A stretch of DNA of 64,000 bases, taken from positions 62,001 through 126,000 of the forward strand of contig JAULSR010000011.1 in the NCBI GenBank assembly GCA_030512295.1. Reading direction: 5' to 3'. Of the stretch, positions 45,438 through 56,569 are shown in pieces. The notes below the pieces were generated by a model. It was given only the letters and a program-made list of their open reading frames with translations. It was not told where the DNA came from and did no database searches. The position numbers and the translations under genes were made by a program. How positions within the stretch are numbered: the stretch's first letter is position 1; the number at the start of each line of letters is the position of its first letter. Origin of the DNA: Bombardia bombarda. Taxonomy: Eukaryota; Ascomycota; Sordariomycetes; Sordariales; Lasiosphaeriaceae.

Positions 45438-46319
45438 GGCGGCCGGGCGGTGAAGATGGCAGTTGTGGTGTTTTGCGTGTACCGGAGACTGGATACCTCG
45501 ACGTGATGGAAATTTACACCAGTCACATGTTCTTGGACCTTTTATTCAGCCGTTATGACCCGGTATGCGTCAATGCTTTGGCGCGGATGCGGTGACCATA
45601 CCAAGATACATGTATATGATCACATGTCCAACAACATGTCAAGCAAAATTCCAGATTTATGATGAGGCTTTGAGTTACCTTATCTGATATGGAAATCGGC
45701 TGCTGAGAACACCAGGAACCCAGCGCGAAGTTCTAACACGCGCATCAAGCCGACATAGGTGGGTGCACAGAGACACTGATGGAGCATGAGCGTGGCGCAG
45801 GCAATATGGGGAAGACGAGGTTCTCGGAGGAGAGATGGGGGCCAAATCCTTTCCGTGTCCTGGGCTACATTGCTTCCGGCCCCAAGACCTCCTGGAGGGA
45901 AAGAAAAGGGTTTGCTTGTGTAGCGCTACACCTGTCGCCGGTTAGGCACCGTGCATGATGGGGCGTGCGAACAGATTGCTTGTCAGGACTTGGCCCAGGC
46001 ATATGGAAAAAGTCGACGACTGATTCGTCACGTCGCGGGGTGTGGCAACAAGCATGTTTACGGCGGCGACTGTATGCAGCTGTGCCGCTGCGGACCTAAA
46101 GTGTACAAATACAATTGCCATCAGTCGGGACACGGACCTACAGTTCCAGAGCAAAGCTATTTATTAACCCAACAGCCACAGCCGACTTACACCAAGTCAT
46201 TGCTAACATCGACATCACTTTCGATGACAATATAGATAACCATACACATCCATAGGTGACGACGACCCGGCAAAGACTGACTCATCTACATACAGCGGAC
46301 TAAGCTATTGATACCAACA
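45438..46319. other. Intergenic
   Basis: A Cys/His-containing open frame from 45954 to 46235 has no homologous look and sits in the likely promoter of the next gene. Nothing else seen. Confidence 0.45.
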
Positions 46320-47788
46320 ATGAGCGTCGAAGGGTTCCTCGATTTACCGCTGTCGATGCAGCAAGCACTGTTGGATGGCCCAGCACAGTTACCACCGACT
46401 GGGTTTACTTCAAATATCGACCATCCGCCGAACAGCAACGGGGCAGCCATCGCGCTGGTTGTTATTTGTCTAGTGGTAACGGCTGCTGCGTGGTTGATAC
46501 GCCTATATTCTCGCATTTCTTTATCAAGGACAATCACGGTTGAGGATGGTGCGTCAATCCTACATTGCTCTTATGGACATCCTCCTGCTACACCCACAAG
46601 CATTGGCTGACACGGGTGGCTTGCATGGTTTTAGTATTTGGTCTTGCAGCATTTGTGAGTCCCACTCAAAAAGAAGCGCATCAAATCAAACGAAGGTATT
46701 GACAAGCCGTTGATGAAAAGGGATCTTACATCGGCGTGGCTTGGTGCTTCATCTCCATGCTGCGCGTGGTTGGCTTCTTTGTCCACCAGTACAATGTTAC
46801 CGTCAGAACCTTGCTCTACATGAACTACGTATGCTACATTCTTCAAATTCACTCGTCGTACCCTCCTCGAGCATGACATGACACACTGACATGTGTTGCT
46901 GATCGTCATACCAGATCATCTATCTCTATGCCCCCCTGTATGGAACCACCATGCTCCTCGCCAAAACAGCTATCCTCCTCGAATGGGCACGTATCTTTGT
47001 CCCTCTCGGAACGCGCGACACCTTCTATTGGGCGTGTCGCATCATGCTGGTCGTGAACGGGCTCATCTACGTCGCGGCAATTATCGCATGCGCACTCGTC
47101 TGCATCCCAGTCGAGGCACAGTGGAATCTGTGGGTAACTGGGAAATGTCTTGATCGCACGGCGCTATACATCACTGTTTCTTCGTTCAACCTCACCATGG
47201 ATTTGTTCATTGTGCTGCTGCCTCAGTGGGTCATTTGGAGGCTGCACCTGACGCAGTCCAAGAAGATCGGGGTGTCTGTGGTGTTTTCGCTTGGTTTGGT
47301 GTATGTTTGGTCCATTTGTTCGGCTTGCCCACTGATTGAGGTTTCACGGTACACCACTGATATCAATCTTGCACAGGGCCCTCACCTGCGCCGCCGGCCA
47401 TGTTTACGCGAACTACGTCTTGAATCATGCGATCCAGATCGGAGATGGCGACACCACCTTCAACTTCTCAAAGGCGTTTTTCTGGGGGTTTTCGGAGCTG
47501 ACATGCGTGTTGCTCGTGTTTTATGTGACAGCGATTCCCAAGGTCTTCAGGAGGAACAGGAGCACGGATAAGAGTGCGACTGGTGTTGCGGATGTCAGAA
47601 CAACTAATGGTTTCAGAGTCAGGTCACCGGTGTGGTTGCGATCCATCAGCAGTCCAAGTGGTGTCAAGGGATATCAGAGAACAAACGATGAAGACAATGC
47701 GATGAGTCTCACACATGTTGGGCTGGTGCAGCATGACTTGAAGGGTCAATGGCAGCATCATGGGATTGCCAGGACAGAGTTGCAGTAA
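46320..47788 (+). CDS. Pth11-like / fungal rhodopsin-domain integral membrane protein (384 aa)
   Basis: Seven-helix plasma-membrane protein of the fungal-specific family that includes Pth11-type receptors. Five exons: 46320-46548, 46635-46654 (a 20-nt microexon), 46721-46828, 46915-47300, 47377-47788. All junctions are GT-AG (GTGCGT, GTGAGT, GTATGC, GTATGT) with consistent phases. Family hallmarks are the ALVVICLVVTAAAWLIRLYSR helix followed by TVED, the LLAKTAILLEWARIFVP segment, CIPVEAQWN with the conserved Cys and Trp, KCLDRTALY, and FNLTMDLFIVLLPQWVIWRL. The C-terminal ~95 residues are cytoplasmic, Ser/Arg-rich and variable. No CFEM domain is present. Family members have been linked to surface sensing. 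The ligand is unknown and no signalling partner is adjacent. Confidence 0.88.
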
Positions 47789-48700
47789 CTTGCACGTGGT
47801 TCGAATCGCAGAGGATCGGCCAGGCAGCACAAGGGCTAGCGGGCCGTTGAACAACGAAGCCATCACAGAAAGAGACGAAGGTTAGGTGGGGCGCTTGCTT
47901 CTTCACACCCTTCAACAGGCGAAAGGACTACAAAGATCACAACTCACCAGAACGACTTTGTTCATCAGTCCCATATAAAACAACCAAACTATCCGATCGT
48001 ATATGCCATGCTATCGTTTTAGGCCATGACGGGAAATCACCATACATGCCGAGGAAATACAGTCTTATCGATTTCATTCGGCCCCTAGGGGATGTGTGGT
48101 ACCCATTTCAAACCAACTACACATTGGCGGAGATGGTATCAAAAGATGCGGAAAATCAGTTGAGAAGAAGAGCTGCGGACCAAAATGATCATCTATTAGA
48201 TGATAAATGAGGTAGGGGCATGTCGACAACACCACAACACCGCCACATAGCTGGCAATATGTATTTACATCTGTAGTGCTTTAGCACCTCTACCCATGTA
48301 CCTTATCGCTACCTATTCCCCTCGTCCACCAGGTTCAGGAAAACTCAGCATAATGCAGGTCGCTCTACCTTCGCGCACTTTTCGTTTACAGTCTTGTGGA
48401 ACTTCTTTAAAGCATTTGCTCTCTTGCTCAAGATTGGAGCCTGGAGCTCTTTGTGATCTTGGCAATAGCAAGCTTTGGATCTGGTCCAAGGTCTTTTAAG
48501 TCATGCATAAATCAACAATGAGCTCTATCTTAAAGCCCTGTAGTCTAAGTTTACCTAAGGTCCCGTAGTCTGATGACCCAGGCAAGCTAGGGTACCCAGT
48601 ACTCAACAACATGCCAGTCGGCACCTTATATAGTACAACAATATATAAACAACCTGGAACTTACTAAGATCCGCATTACATCCCACCACCAGTCCCCATC
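47789..48700. other. Intergenic (3' flanks)
   Basis: Convergent 3' flanks of the membrane-protein gene and the zinc-cluster gene. A GGTTCGAATC near 47798 is not part of a tRNA (see rejected). Nothing else seen. Confidence 0.5.
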
Positions 48701-50876
48701 TCAGAAAACATCCCCCCCAGTCCCACCATACGCCTGCATATTCCACGGCACAAACAAATCCCCCATCCACCCACTCAACATATCCGCCGCCTCCGTCAGC
48801 AAATTCGCATCATCCTCCATCCCCGCCATCAACGTCGGATCATTCACCGATAGCACACCATCACTACTCCCAACCCCCCCTTGCGCGCCCCCTCCCCCTC
48901 CACCTCCACCTCCACCTCCACCTCCACCTCCACCTCCAAGCCCACCACCACCACCGCCCCCCTGCACACCCTCACCACCAGCCCCAGCCCCAGCCCCAGC
49001 ACCACCACCACCACCCCTTTCCCCACCCCTCACATCCCCCTCCCACGCCGCCCTCAACAACCGCACCGCCCGCGCGCTCCTCACATACCGACTCCCATCC
49101 GCCGCGCCGCCATCCTCCACCAGCCCCGCCTCCGCCGAGACGCGATCAAACATGCCCGCGAGCCACTCGAGCTCAGGGATGATATCGAGGGTCTCGCGCA
49201 CGAGGGCGCGGTCCCAGCCGGACGGGGCGCGCCCAGGAGAAATGCTGGAGAGGCGGTAGAGGGTGACGTAGACGTGGGAGAGCTGGCTCCAGAAGGCGAA
49301 GCTGAAGGAGGCGTAGGTTGCTGGCGGGAGAGTGTGGAAGATGGCGAGCCAGGAGCGGATGGAGGTGAGGGTTGCGGTGAGCATGGCGAGGCGGGTTGGG
49401 TCGGGTTGTGGGGCTGTGGTTGAGGAAGGAGGTTGTGGTGGTGGTGATGGCGATGGTGGGGGTAGGTAGAGGCTGATTTCGTTGGTTTCGAGTTCGGCGA
49501 GGATGAAGTGGAGTTGGATTATGACTGGGGATGGTGGGGGGGGGGGGGGGGGGTGGTTAGTAAGGTGGTGGATTGTTTGTATTATAGAAGGTGTTTTGGG
49601 CTTACAGTTGTTCTGCATCTCGTCTGGGAGTGCCTGCTTCATCTCTTGGATGCGAGACTGCATTGCCTTTGCCTGAAAGATGTGCAGGAGCCGCAGCTGC
49701 TCTGATGGTTCGATCTTATAAGACCCGAAGCAAACCATGCTCGGGCTGCTGATGGCCCCGTCGGAGACTCGCCGCAGCTTTGCCTGGCAGACAAGCGTCT
49801 TGTCCAGAGGCGACTCTTGCTTTGACTCGAGCAGGTCCAGGCATTCGTCCAGGTAAGGCGTCCAGCGGATCCCGTCTACTTTCTTGAGGAAGGCGGAGAT
49901 TCTAGAACATCTGGTCAGTTGGTTGGGGCAGCATGGGGTGATGGCAATAGGCAGGGACTTACTCGGATGTGATGATATAGACGGCAACAACAGCCCTTCT
50001 CTCGTTCATAGTCCTCACCACCGACTGCGACGTGATCCGCAACATGGAGTTAAGAGGCTTGATGCAGGCCATCGGATGTTGCTCCTCCCCAACCCTGGGT
50101 GGGGGTCTGTCGATGCCCAGATCCTGCACAAGGCCAATCAGGAGATGTGTGTACATGCAGAGGAAAGGGTGCTGTGTGAAGTTGCACCAAGCCATAAAGA
50201 CCAGCATCCCCAGGAGGAGATCCAAGGTGCGGTCATGCTGGATGAGTAGCCTGTCAGCGATGAGACGACGGATCTTCGTCTCGAGCGCTCTCTGCTGTTT
50301 GATGGAGCGCACATTGACGGAGAGGATGCAGATCCAGAAAAAGGGCTGCTCTTGCCGGAGCTGTTCTGGTGTGGTTGAAGGAGAGATGTCGACAAAGGGA
50401 AAGAAGGGCAGCTTGGAGTTGCGGAAGTGGTCGAGATAGTCTTGGGCCTCAAAGGGTGAGATGAGGTCCTCGGGCTCGCAGTCCGGAGGGGAGGCGGTGG
50501 TTGCGAGAGGAGTGCCTGTGGACTGGGGGCTGTTGCAGCCGGCAGCAGCAGATGCTCCAGGGGGGTCATTTCGGGGTGAAGCAGCTGGGACATTAGAAGA
50601 CGACTGAATCAGCTTGAGGATGTGATTGACCTTTTCTTCCAGCTTGGAGGGCGTCCTGGTCTTGTTTGGAGGATCCTTGTGTACGCGACTCCTAAGCTTG
50701 CGTACGTGGGTAGACGGACGTCGACAGTCGAGTTCGAGACGGTCGCATCTCTGGCAAGGCCCGTCTTCGCCAGCGGGCCGCAGCATGCATTTGGACTTGC
50801 TCCGCGAGCACATGACGCACGCTTTTCCGTATCCTGCCGGCGTCGGGAACCCGGTTGTAGCACCTGGTGGCTCCAT
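48701..50876 (-). CDS. Zn2Cys6 fungal transcription factor (677 aa)
   Basis: Nuclear DNA-binding regulator. The ATG at 50876 is followed by ACVMCSRSKSKC then CQRCDRLELDC, a canonical C-x2-C-x6-C-x10-C-x2-C-x6-C binuclear zinc cluster with the basic loop intact and an Arg/Lys-rich linker behind it. Exons: 50876-49963, 49901-49606, 49524-48701. Intron 1 has donor GTAAGT, branch CTGACC and acceptor TTCTAG. Intron 2 has donor GTAAGC, branch TTACTAACC and acceptor CCCCAG, with a poly-C stretch inside. The central part (PFFPFVDISPSTTPEQL, FFWICILSV, LLIGLVQDLGID) is a typical regulatory middle region. The C-terminal part carries a Gly-rich tract coded by repeated CCACCT units on the plus strand, and ends in a hydrophobic-acidic segment that could activate transcription. 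It is divergent from the MFS gene 685 bp away, the usual layout for a pathway- or pump-specific regulator. Confidence 0.88.
48898..48938. repeat. (CCACCT)n repeat coding poly-Gly in the zinc-cluster factor
   Basis: About seven copies of a hexanucleotide inside exon 3, followed by further CCA/CCC-rich text. It encodes a Gly tract of about 17 residues in the minus-strand protein. Confidence 0.85.
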
Positions 50877-51561
50877 TGTGGTGGCATTAATTAGACGTCG
50901 ACGGGTTGCATTTGGTGTCGAACGGGTTGGAGTTGGTCGGGTTCCTGGACAAACCGTTTTTTTTTTTTTTGGGTGGGATTGGGAGAGTTGCTAGGTCTAG
51001 ACTAATGGCGGCACAGAGGGGGGTCGTTGTCGCGCTGGCGAACGGCCGTTGCCAGCCCCGACAGCTGACAACCTGCTACACCTGCCGGGAACCGCTTCGC
51101 TGCCCCGCATCCTTGGCCTCCAATTGGCTGTGCCGTCACAGATCGGAGTGCGGGGTTTGATATGAATCCCGCCCAGTCCCGACTCCCGACAGCATGGGCC
51201 CCTTTGCGAATCATTGTGTGGCGTGTAGGGTCCCCTTAATCCTCACCCCTTGCGGCACGGTGGGATCCGGGATTGGGCGGGACGGGATTGGAACTCCCCC
51301 AACGCTCACCAGCATCAAACCAGACCAGAACCGACAGGGCTCAAGATTTCAATGTCAAGAATAAAATATACAATTCCCCAACCTTTAACGTGCTGGACTT
51401 TCTCCTCTTTCCAAGCAACTGCATCTTGCATTCGTTTCTTAGTCCGTCGTTTCCTAGCCCCTTTCATCACTTGGACTTTATTTATCTTTCACTATCTGCT
51501 CATTTATCATTGGTCGTTTGACTAAATCACCTCAGCATTCTGTACTCCGCCAACTCCCAAC
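50877..51561. promoter_or_regulatory. Shared divergent promoter with a CGG-N6-CCG site
   Basis: 685 bp separate the start codons of the zinc-cluster factor and the MFS transporter. At 51258-51269 the sequence is CGG-TGGGAT-CCG, an inverted CGG pair with 6-nt spacing of the kind bound by Zn2Cys6 dimers. A CGGCCG lies near 51046. The MFS side has a pyrimidine-rich leader. Autoregulation and control of the pump by its neighbour are inferred, not shown. Confidence 0.45.
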
Positions 51562-53801
51562 ATGTCGACAGAAAAGGCGCCCCTGGACATGGCCAGCAGC
51601 TCTACAACCGACGTCAACGAAGGCCATGGCTTCACCATGTCAGCACCAGAACCAGCGCCAGATCCCATTCAGACGCCGACCGAGGACAGCTTCGTGTACA
51701 TCACCGGACCAAAGCTGTATGCCGTGGTTGCATCTGTGACGCTGGTCGCTTTCCTCATCCTGCTCGATATGTCCATCATTGCAACCGTATGTCCATACAT
51801 CCCGTACTCGACATCACCGCAATATCGACTTATGATGCTGACTGACTTGTTGCAATGTCCTCCTCTATCAGGCCATCCCGCGGATCACAGCAGACTTCCA
51901 TTCCATAGACGACATCGCCTGGTACGGCGCTGCCTACAACCTCGCCAGGTGCGTTACAACTATTCACCCTTCGGCTCCCAAGTCTAATGCAGCAGTCTTT
52001 CAACTTCAGCGCCGCACTGCAGCCTATGAGCGGAAAGCTCTACACGCATCTCAGGTCAAAGGTTTGTCTTTGCTCTCAGACATCTTTATCGAGAGACACA
52101 GACCCCTTTGCTGATCCCTCCTTTATGCCACCAGTGGACCTTCCTCGCCTTTCTCTTCGTCTTCACCCTCGGCTCTCTCATCTGCGGCGTTGCGACTTCA
52201 TCGCAAATGTTCATCGTGGGACGGGCGATTGCGGGCCTCGGGACATCAGGGATAACGAATGGGGCGTTGACCATTCTATCCAACTCGGCGCCGCTGGAAA
52301 AACGACCTTGTATATTTCACTCGCATTCGTCCAAACACACCTAGCTCTCTCTGTTAACTGACACTGCTACTACAGTCTTGTTCGGGTTTGTGACAGCATG
52401 TCAGTTACCCCAGTCCAGCCTATTGAATGCTCTATGGTCTAATTGTTCTTCAACTAACAACCATCACAGTTGGCCAGCTAGGCATCGTCTTCGGGCCGCT
52501 CCTGGGCGGCGCCATCACGCAGTATTCTACCTGGCGCTGGTGTAAGCACATGTCCAGCCTCTTATGAGTAAGGTAACCTCCCTAGGCAACTGACCACCTA
52601 AACAACAAGGCTTCTACATCAACCTCCCCTGCGCCGCCGTCGCCGCCGTCGCCCTCGTCTTCACCGCCATCCCCGAACGCCCCGTCGAGCTCGACTCTTC
52701 CAGCTCCTCCTCCTCCTATCTCAAGACCGTCCTCTCCAAACTCGACATCTCAGGCTTCGCCCTCTTCGCGCCCGCCGCCATCATGTTCCTGCTCGGCCTC
52801 CAATACGGCGGCAGCACCTACCCGTGGAAATCAGCCACAGTGATCGGCCTGCTCGTTGGTGCTGGCGCGCTCTTTGTTGTCTTCATGCTCTGGGAGCGCC
52901 GCCAGGGGGCTGACGCCATGTTCCCGCTCGCTATGATTGCAAAGACCGAGGTCTGGTCGAGCATGCTGAATTCCATGTTCTTGTATGGGGGGGTGGTGCT
53001 GGTGTCGACGTTTTACCTGCCGATTTATTTCCAGGGGGTGAAGGGGGTGTCGCCGTTTATGAGCGGGCTGTATGTGCTGCCGAATATTGGGATGACGTTG
53101 ATTTCGGCTTTGACAGGGGGGATTTTGCGTGAGTGTTTTTGCTTCTTGGGAGGCGTTAACTGGGTTAAAAAAAGGACATTTGCTGACAAGTTGAGTGGGA
53201 CAGTCCGGAAGGTTGGGTATTACGTCCCCTTTGCCATGATTGGCGGCGCTGCTGGGACTATAGCCAGCGGTCTCTTCTCTACGCTCTCTCCGTCGACCTC
53301 GACGGGGCAGTGGGTTGGATATCAGATCATTTTGGGCATTCGAGGAATAGGAATTCAGACGGTTTGTTTTTTTGTCTCCTTTCCCCAAACATTTCTCTTG
53401 ATAAATTACTAACCTCTAAATAGACAATCGTCGCCGTGCAAACCGTCCTCACACCAGACGAGATATCCGTCGGCATGGCGCTCGTCATCTTCAGCCAGAC
53501 ATTTGGCGGCGCCATCTTCCTGGCCGTTGCCGGCACCATCTTCAACAACAGCCTGCGTGAGCTGCTGCTGGAATATGTGCCAGGAATTGACCCGGCAGCA
53601 CTTGCAAAAGCTGGCGCATCGGGCATCCGAGACGTGGTTTCGCCCGAAGACTTGCCCGCCGCTCTTGATGCGTATGCCAAGTCTATCAGTCGAACATTCT
53701 ATTTGGGTCTTGCTTCCGGTATTCTCATTATCGCAACTGCGTGGGGTATGGGATGGCATGATATCCGGGCGAAGAAGGCTGTGGAAGATGGAGAGGCCTA
53801 A
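51562..53801 (+). CDS. MFS drug:H+ antiporter, DHA2 (14-TMS) family (559 aa)
   Basis: Plasma-membrane efflux carrier. Nine exons: 51562-51786, 51872-51948, 52010-52061, 52135-52309, 52376-52399, 52470-52541, 52610-53128, 53204-53361, 53424-53801. The sum is 560 codons with all phases consistent. The acceptor at 52009 (ACTTCAG) is chosen over nearer CAGs because it restores NLASAALQPMSGKLY. Family blocks are LILLDMSIIATAIPRITADF (motif D1-like), GRAIAGLGTSGITNGAL, GQLGIVFGPLLGGAITQYST (motif C, antiporter-specific) and WRWCFYINLP. Eight introns and the 24-nt exon 5 are usual for this family. Best general comparison is with fungal toxin/multidrug pumps of the DHA2 group. The substrate cannot be told from the sequence. 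It is divergent from a Zn2Cys6 regulator. Confidence 0.92.
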
Positions 53802-55244
53802 ATCTCCGGTGGTCGTCACTTCTACCCATCGCAAAGCGAAGATGAGCCGACTGACTACGGTGACGAGCAGCTTGGAGTATTCTGTTGGCCCATCATAAGC
53901 CTCAAGGCTGCATCTACTCGGTCAGTAACTGGCGTCATAATAGACTTAATGTAAAGTTGCCAAGTCAAATACAACGACACATCCATACTCATGTGAATAA
54001 ACTCCACCCAGCATCAAACTTTTCGCTCATATGCTGCTCCTTTTCGAGCCAACCACACCCCCAGGCTTTGCGAGCCTTGCATTACAAACCAAGGAAAAAG
54101 ATCAGAACTACTACTTCAATCATCCAATGGCCGTACCAGAGCGACGACCCCTCGCATATAGTGACAACGACTTGCGTATTCATCTCACATAGCCGGCATA
54201 CAAGCATTCATTGGAGTCTACCCTTGACATCAATGATACATCATTTTGCCTGAACTAGGTTGAAAGGCCGAGCATGGGATGTGTGCATGTGATCAACACT
54301 GTAACATTCATTTTGTCGTATCCTAAACTGCAGCAGCCATGGGCCAAGTGCCAACACCATGCATTGCACTATTGATCTCAAACTGTTAAACCATGTCCCC
54401 CAATCCTACTGTCTTTACACGGTTTGTGTCTCTTCCTGACTGGCCTCTTTGACAAACAGAATGCACTGGAGCAACTTAAATGGGCAAGTGCCTTCTCCAA
54501 TTCCAAATCCTGAATTACATCAAGAAACCAGGAAGCAACACCTTCCCCTCACAGAAAAGACACCAAAATCCTCACCCACGTGTTATCTCCACGTGCACCA
54601 TCCCACACCCAACCCAGGCCAAGGCGCGTATTCCCGATACGCCCATAGCGTACTGGATACGCCAACGCGGATCCAGACGGGCAGTCGTGGTGGAACCGCC
54701 CGCACCCAATCCGCGGAGATCCCCGATAAGGAATAGGGCTCCCGGTTTTCAGCCCTCCAAAGCCAAAACAAGCTGGGATTGCAAGGGTGTGCGTGACTTG
54801 GGTGTGATACCACGACACGGCCGTAACGTTCCGGCTAAACAGATGTGAGGCTCTGGGAGGTATCGTGTCACCAAGGTTTAAACGGCTAGCCGGCATTGAT
54901 GGTTGTGTGTTGTTCTTAATCTTGACCCCCTATTTATTGCCAATAGTCAGTTACACCAGACAATTCAATTCACTCGATCCAAGATTTGGTCTCGATACAC
55001 ATCATTCATCAACTCCGATGACATATATCAACCTCTGTTCCTCGCACAAATCGATCCATTTAGTTGAGCTGTGGTGGCACGAGCATCAGTCCAAACTGTG
55101 TCTCTTTCGTAACACACAATCCATCTTGATCCACCACTGTTTCACTCCCAACAACACACACCGATAACCTTAACCCCATAGACAGACAACCACGACTCTT
55201 CCATCCCACACACAGCTACAAGTCCCTTTATCCGACAACCCACA
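53802..55244. other. Intergenic
   Basis: No supported gene. Open frames at 54449-54848 are Pro/Arg-rich without motif. The last ~150 bp are an A/C-rich leader to the oxygenase start. Confidence 0.5.
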
Positions 55245-56381
55245 ATGACGTCCCCAGAAACAACCCAGCTCCGCCTCTCCTCCGGCAACGGCCCCATAAC
55301 CCGCACCATCCTCTCGACCCCCATCCGCGCCGCCCTCCCCCACGAGATCCCCATCATCGACGTCTCCCCCGTCTTCAGCCCCTCCCTCGACCTCCGCAGG
55401 ACCGTCGCCTCCCAAATCCGCCAGGCCGCCACAACCAACGGCTTCTTCTACATCACCAACCACGGCATCGCCCCCGCCACCACCGCCGCGGCCCACGCCG
55501 CCGCGCTCGCCTTCTTCCGCCGGCCGGCCGCGGCCAAGGAACCCGCCAACCAGGCGCGCTCCGCCTACCACCGCGGCTGGAAGCCGCCCGCGACGCAGCG
55601 CGTCAACCCCTTTGAGAGCGTCGACGTGCGCGAGACCTTCTCCGTCCGCTACGACCCGCAGTACGACGCCGCCGTGGCGGATGTGTCGGCGATCCCGCGC
55701 CACATCATGGACAGCATCGAGCTGGACGCCGACGATTTCCCGTGGAGCGCGACGCCGCCGCAGTTCAAGCGGGACTGCACGCGCGCCTTGTCCGAGGTCA
55801 TCACGCTCGCCCGCGCGCTGCTGAGGAGTTTCGCGCTGGCGCTGGAGCTGGAGGAGACGGCGCTGGACGACAAGTTCACGCATCCTGACGTGGGCATGGC
55901 GCTCAACTACTACCCTTCGTTGCCGCCCTCGCCGCCGGCCACGCCCCGCGCAACGCCCCAGCCAAAAGAGGACTCCGAGACGGTCTCGATTGGCTCGCAT
56001 ACTGATTTCCAGCTGTTCACGTTGCTCTCGCAGGACAGCGTTGGCGGGCTGCAGGTGCTCAGTCGGTCTGGGCAGTGGCTGCACGCGACGCCGGTGCCGG
56101 GGACGTTTGTGGTTAATTTTGGGGATTACATGCAGCGGATTACGAATGACATGTTTCCGAGCACGGTGCATCGGGTGCAGAATCGGAGCGGGGGGGAGAG
56201 GCTGAGCATGGCGTTCTTCTTTGGGTTTAATCTGAATGAGAGCTGCGAGGTGCTGGAGAGCTGTGTGCAGGCGGGGGAGGAGAGGCGGTATGAGGCGATT
56301 TCGTGCAAGGAGTGGACGAGGAGGCGGCTGCATGCGATGCATGATGTTAAGGAGGCGGGGGAGGTGGGGAGGTTGTATTAG
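55245..56381 (+). CDS. 2-oxoglutarate/Fe(II)-dependent dioxygenase, isopenicillin-N-synthase-like (378 aa)
   Basis: Single-exon cytosolic oxygenase from the ATG at 55245 (CACAATGAC). The N-terminal DIOX_N domain (IPIIDVSPVF, ATTNGFFYITNHGI) is followed by the double-stranded beta-helix core. The iron and co-substrate residues are all visible: HTD in SIGSHTDFQLFTLL, the distal His in PSTVHRV, and the RxS pair in GGERLSMAFFF that binds 2-oxoglutarate. GQWLHATPVPGTFVVNFGDY is the conserved strand between them. Length and layout are normal. Fungal members act in secondary metabolism, ethylene- or alkaloid-type oxidations and xenobiotic turnover, and the substrate is unknown. It lies about 1.4 kb from the MFS gene and could belong with it, but no other tailoring enzyme is nearby. 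Confidence 0.92.
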   Translation: MTSPETTQLRLSSGNGPITRTILSTPIRAALPHEIPIIDVSPVFSPSLDLRRTVASQIRQAATTNGFFYITNHGIAPATTAAAHAAALAFFRRPAAAKEPANQARSAYHRGWKPPATQRVNPFESVDVRETFSVRYDPQYDAAVADVSAIPRHIMDSIELDADDFPWSATPPQFKRDCTRALSEVITLARALLRSFALALELEETALDDKFTHPDVGMALNYYPSLPPSPPATPRATPQPKEDSETVSIGSHTDFQLFTLLSQDSVGGLQVLSRSGQWLHATPVPGTFVVNFGDYMQRITNDMFPSTVHRVQNRSGGERLSMAFFFGFNLNESCEVLESCVQAGEERRYEAISCKEWTRRRLHAMHDVKEAGEVGRLY

Positions 56382-56569
56382 GGCGTGGGGGTGCCGGTGT
56401 GCCGGTGAGACTGGAGAACATTAGCAAGGGTGACTGGCTAGAGTGTATTTTGGGTGTATGTGGTTCTGCGAGCGGGTGGTTCTAATTGATAGTGGTTTGG
56501 TGATCGGTGGGTTAGCAGTGATGTTGATATGAGGTTGTACCTCAGTAGCTTCTTTCTCAGCAGCCTCCT

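Noticed and set aside
47795..47830. GGTTCGAATC resembling a tRNA T arm
   Set aside because: Flanking bases do not form a T stem, and there is no anticodon arm or acceptor pairing upstream.
55170..56342. 390-codon minus-strand frame opposite the oxygenase
   Set aside because: Arg/Gly/Val-rich antisense shadow; the plus-strand frame has all active-site residues.
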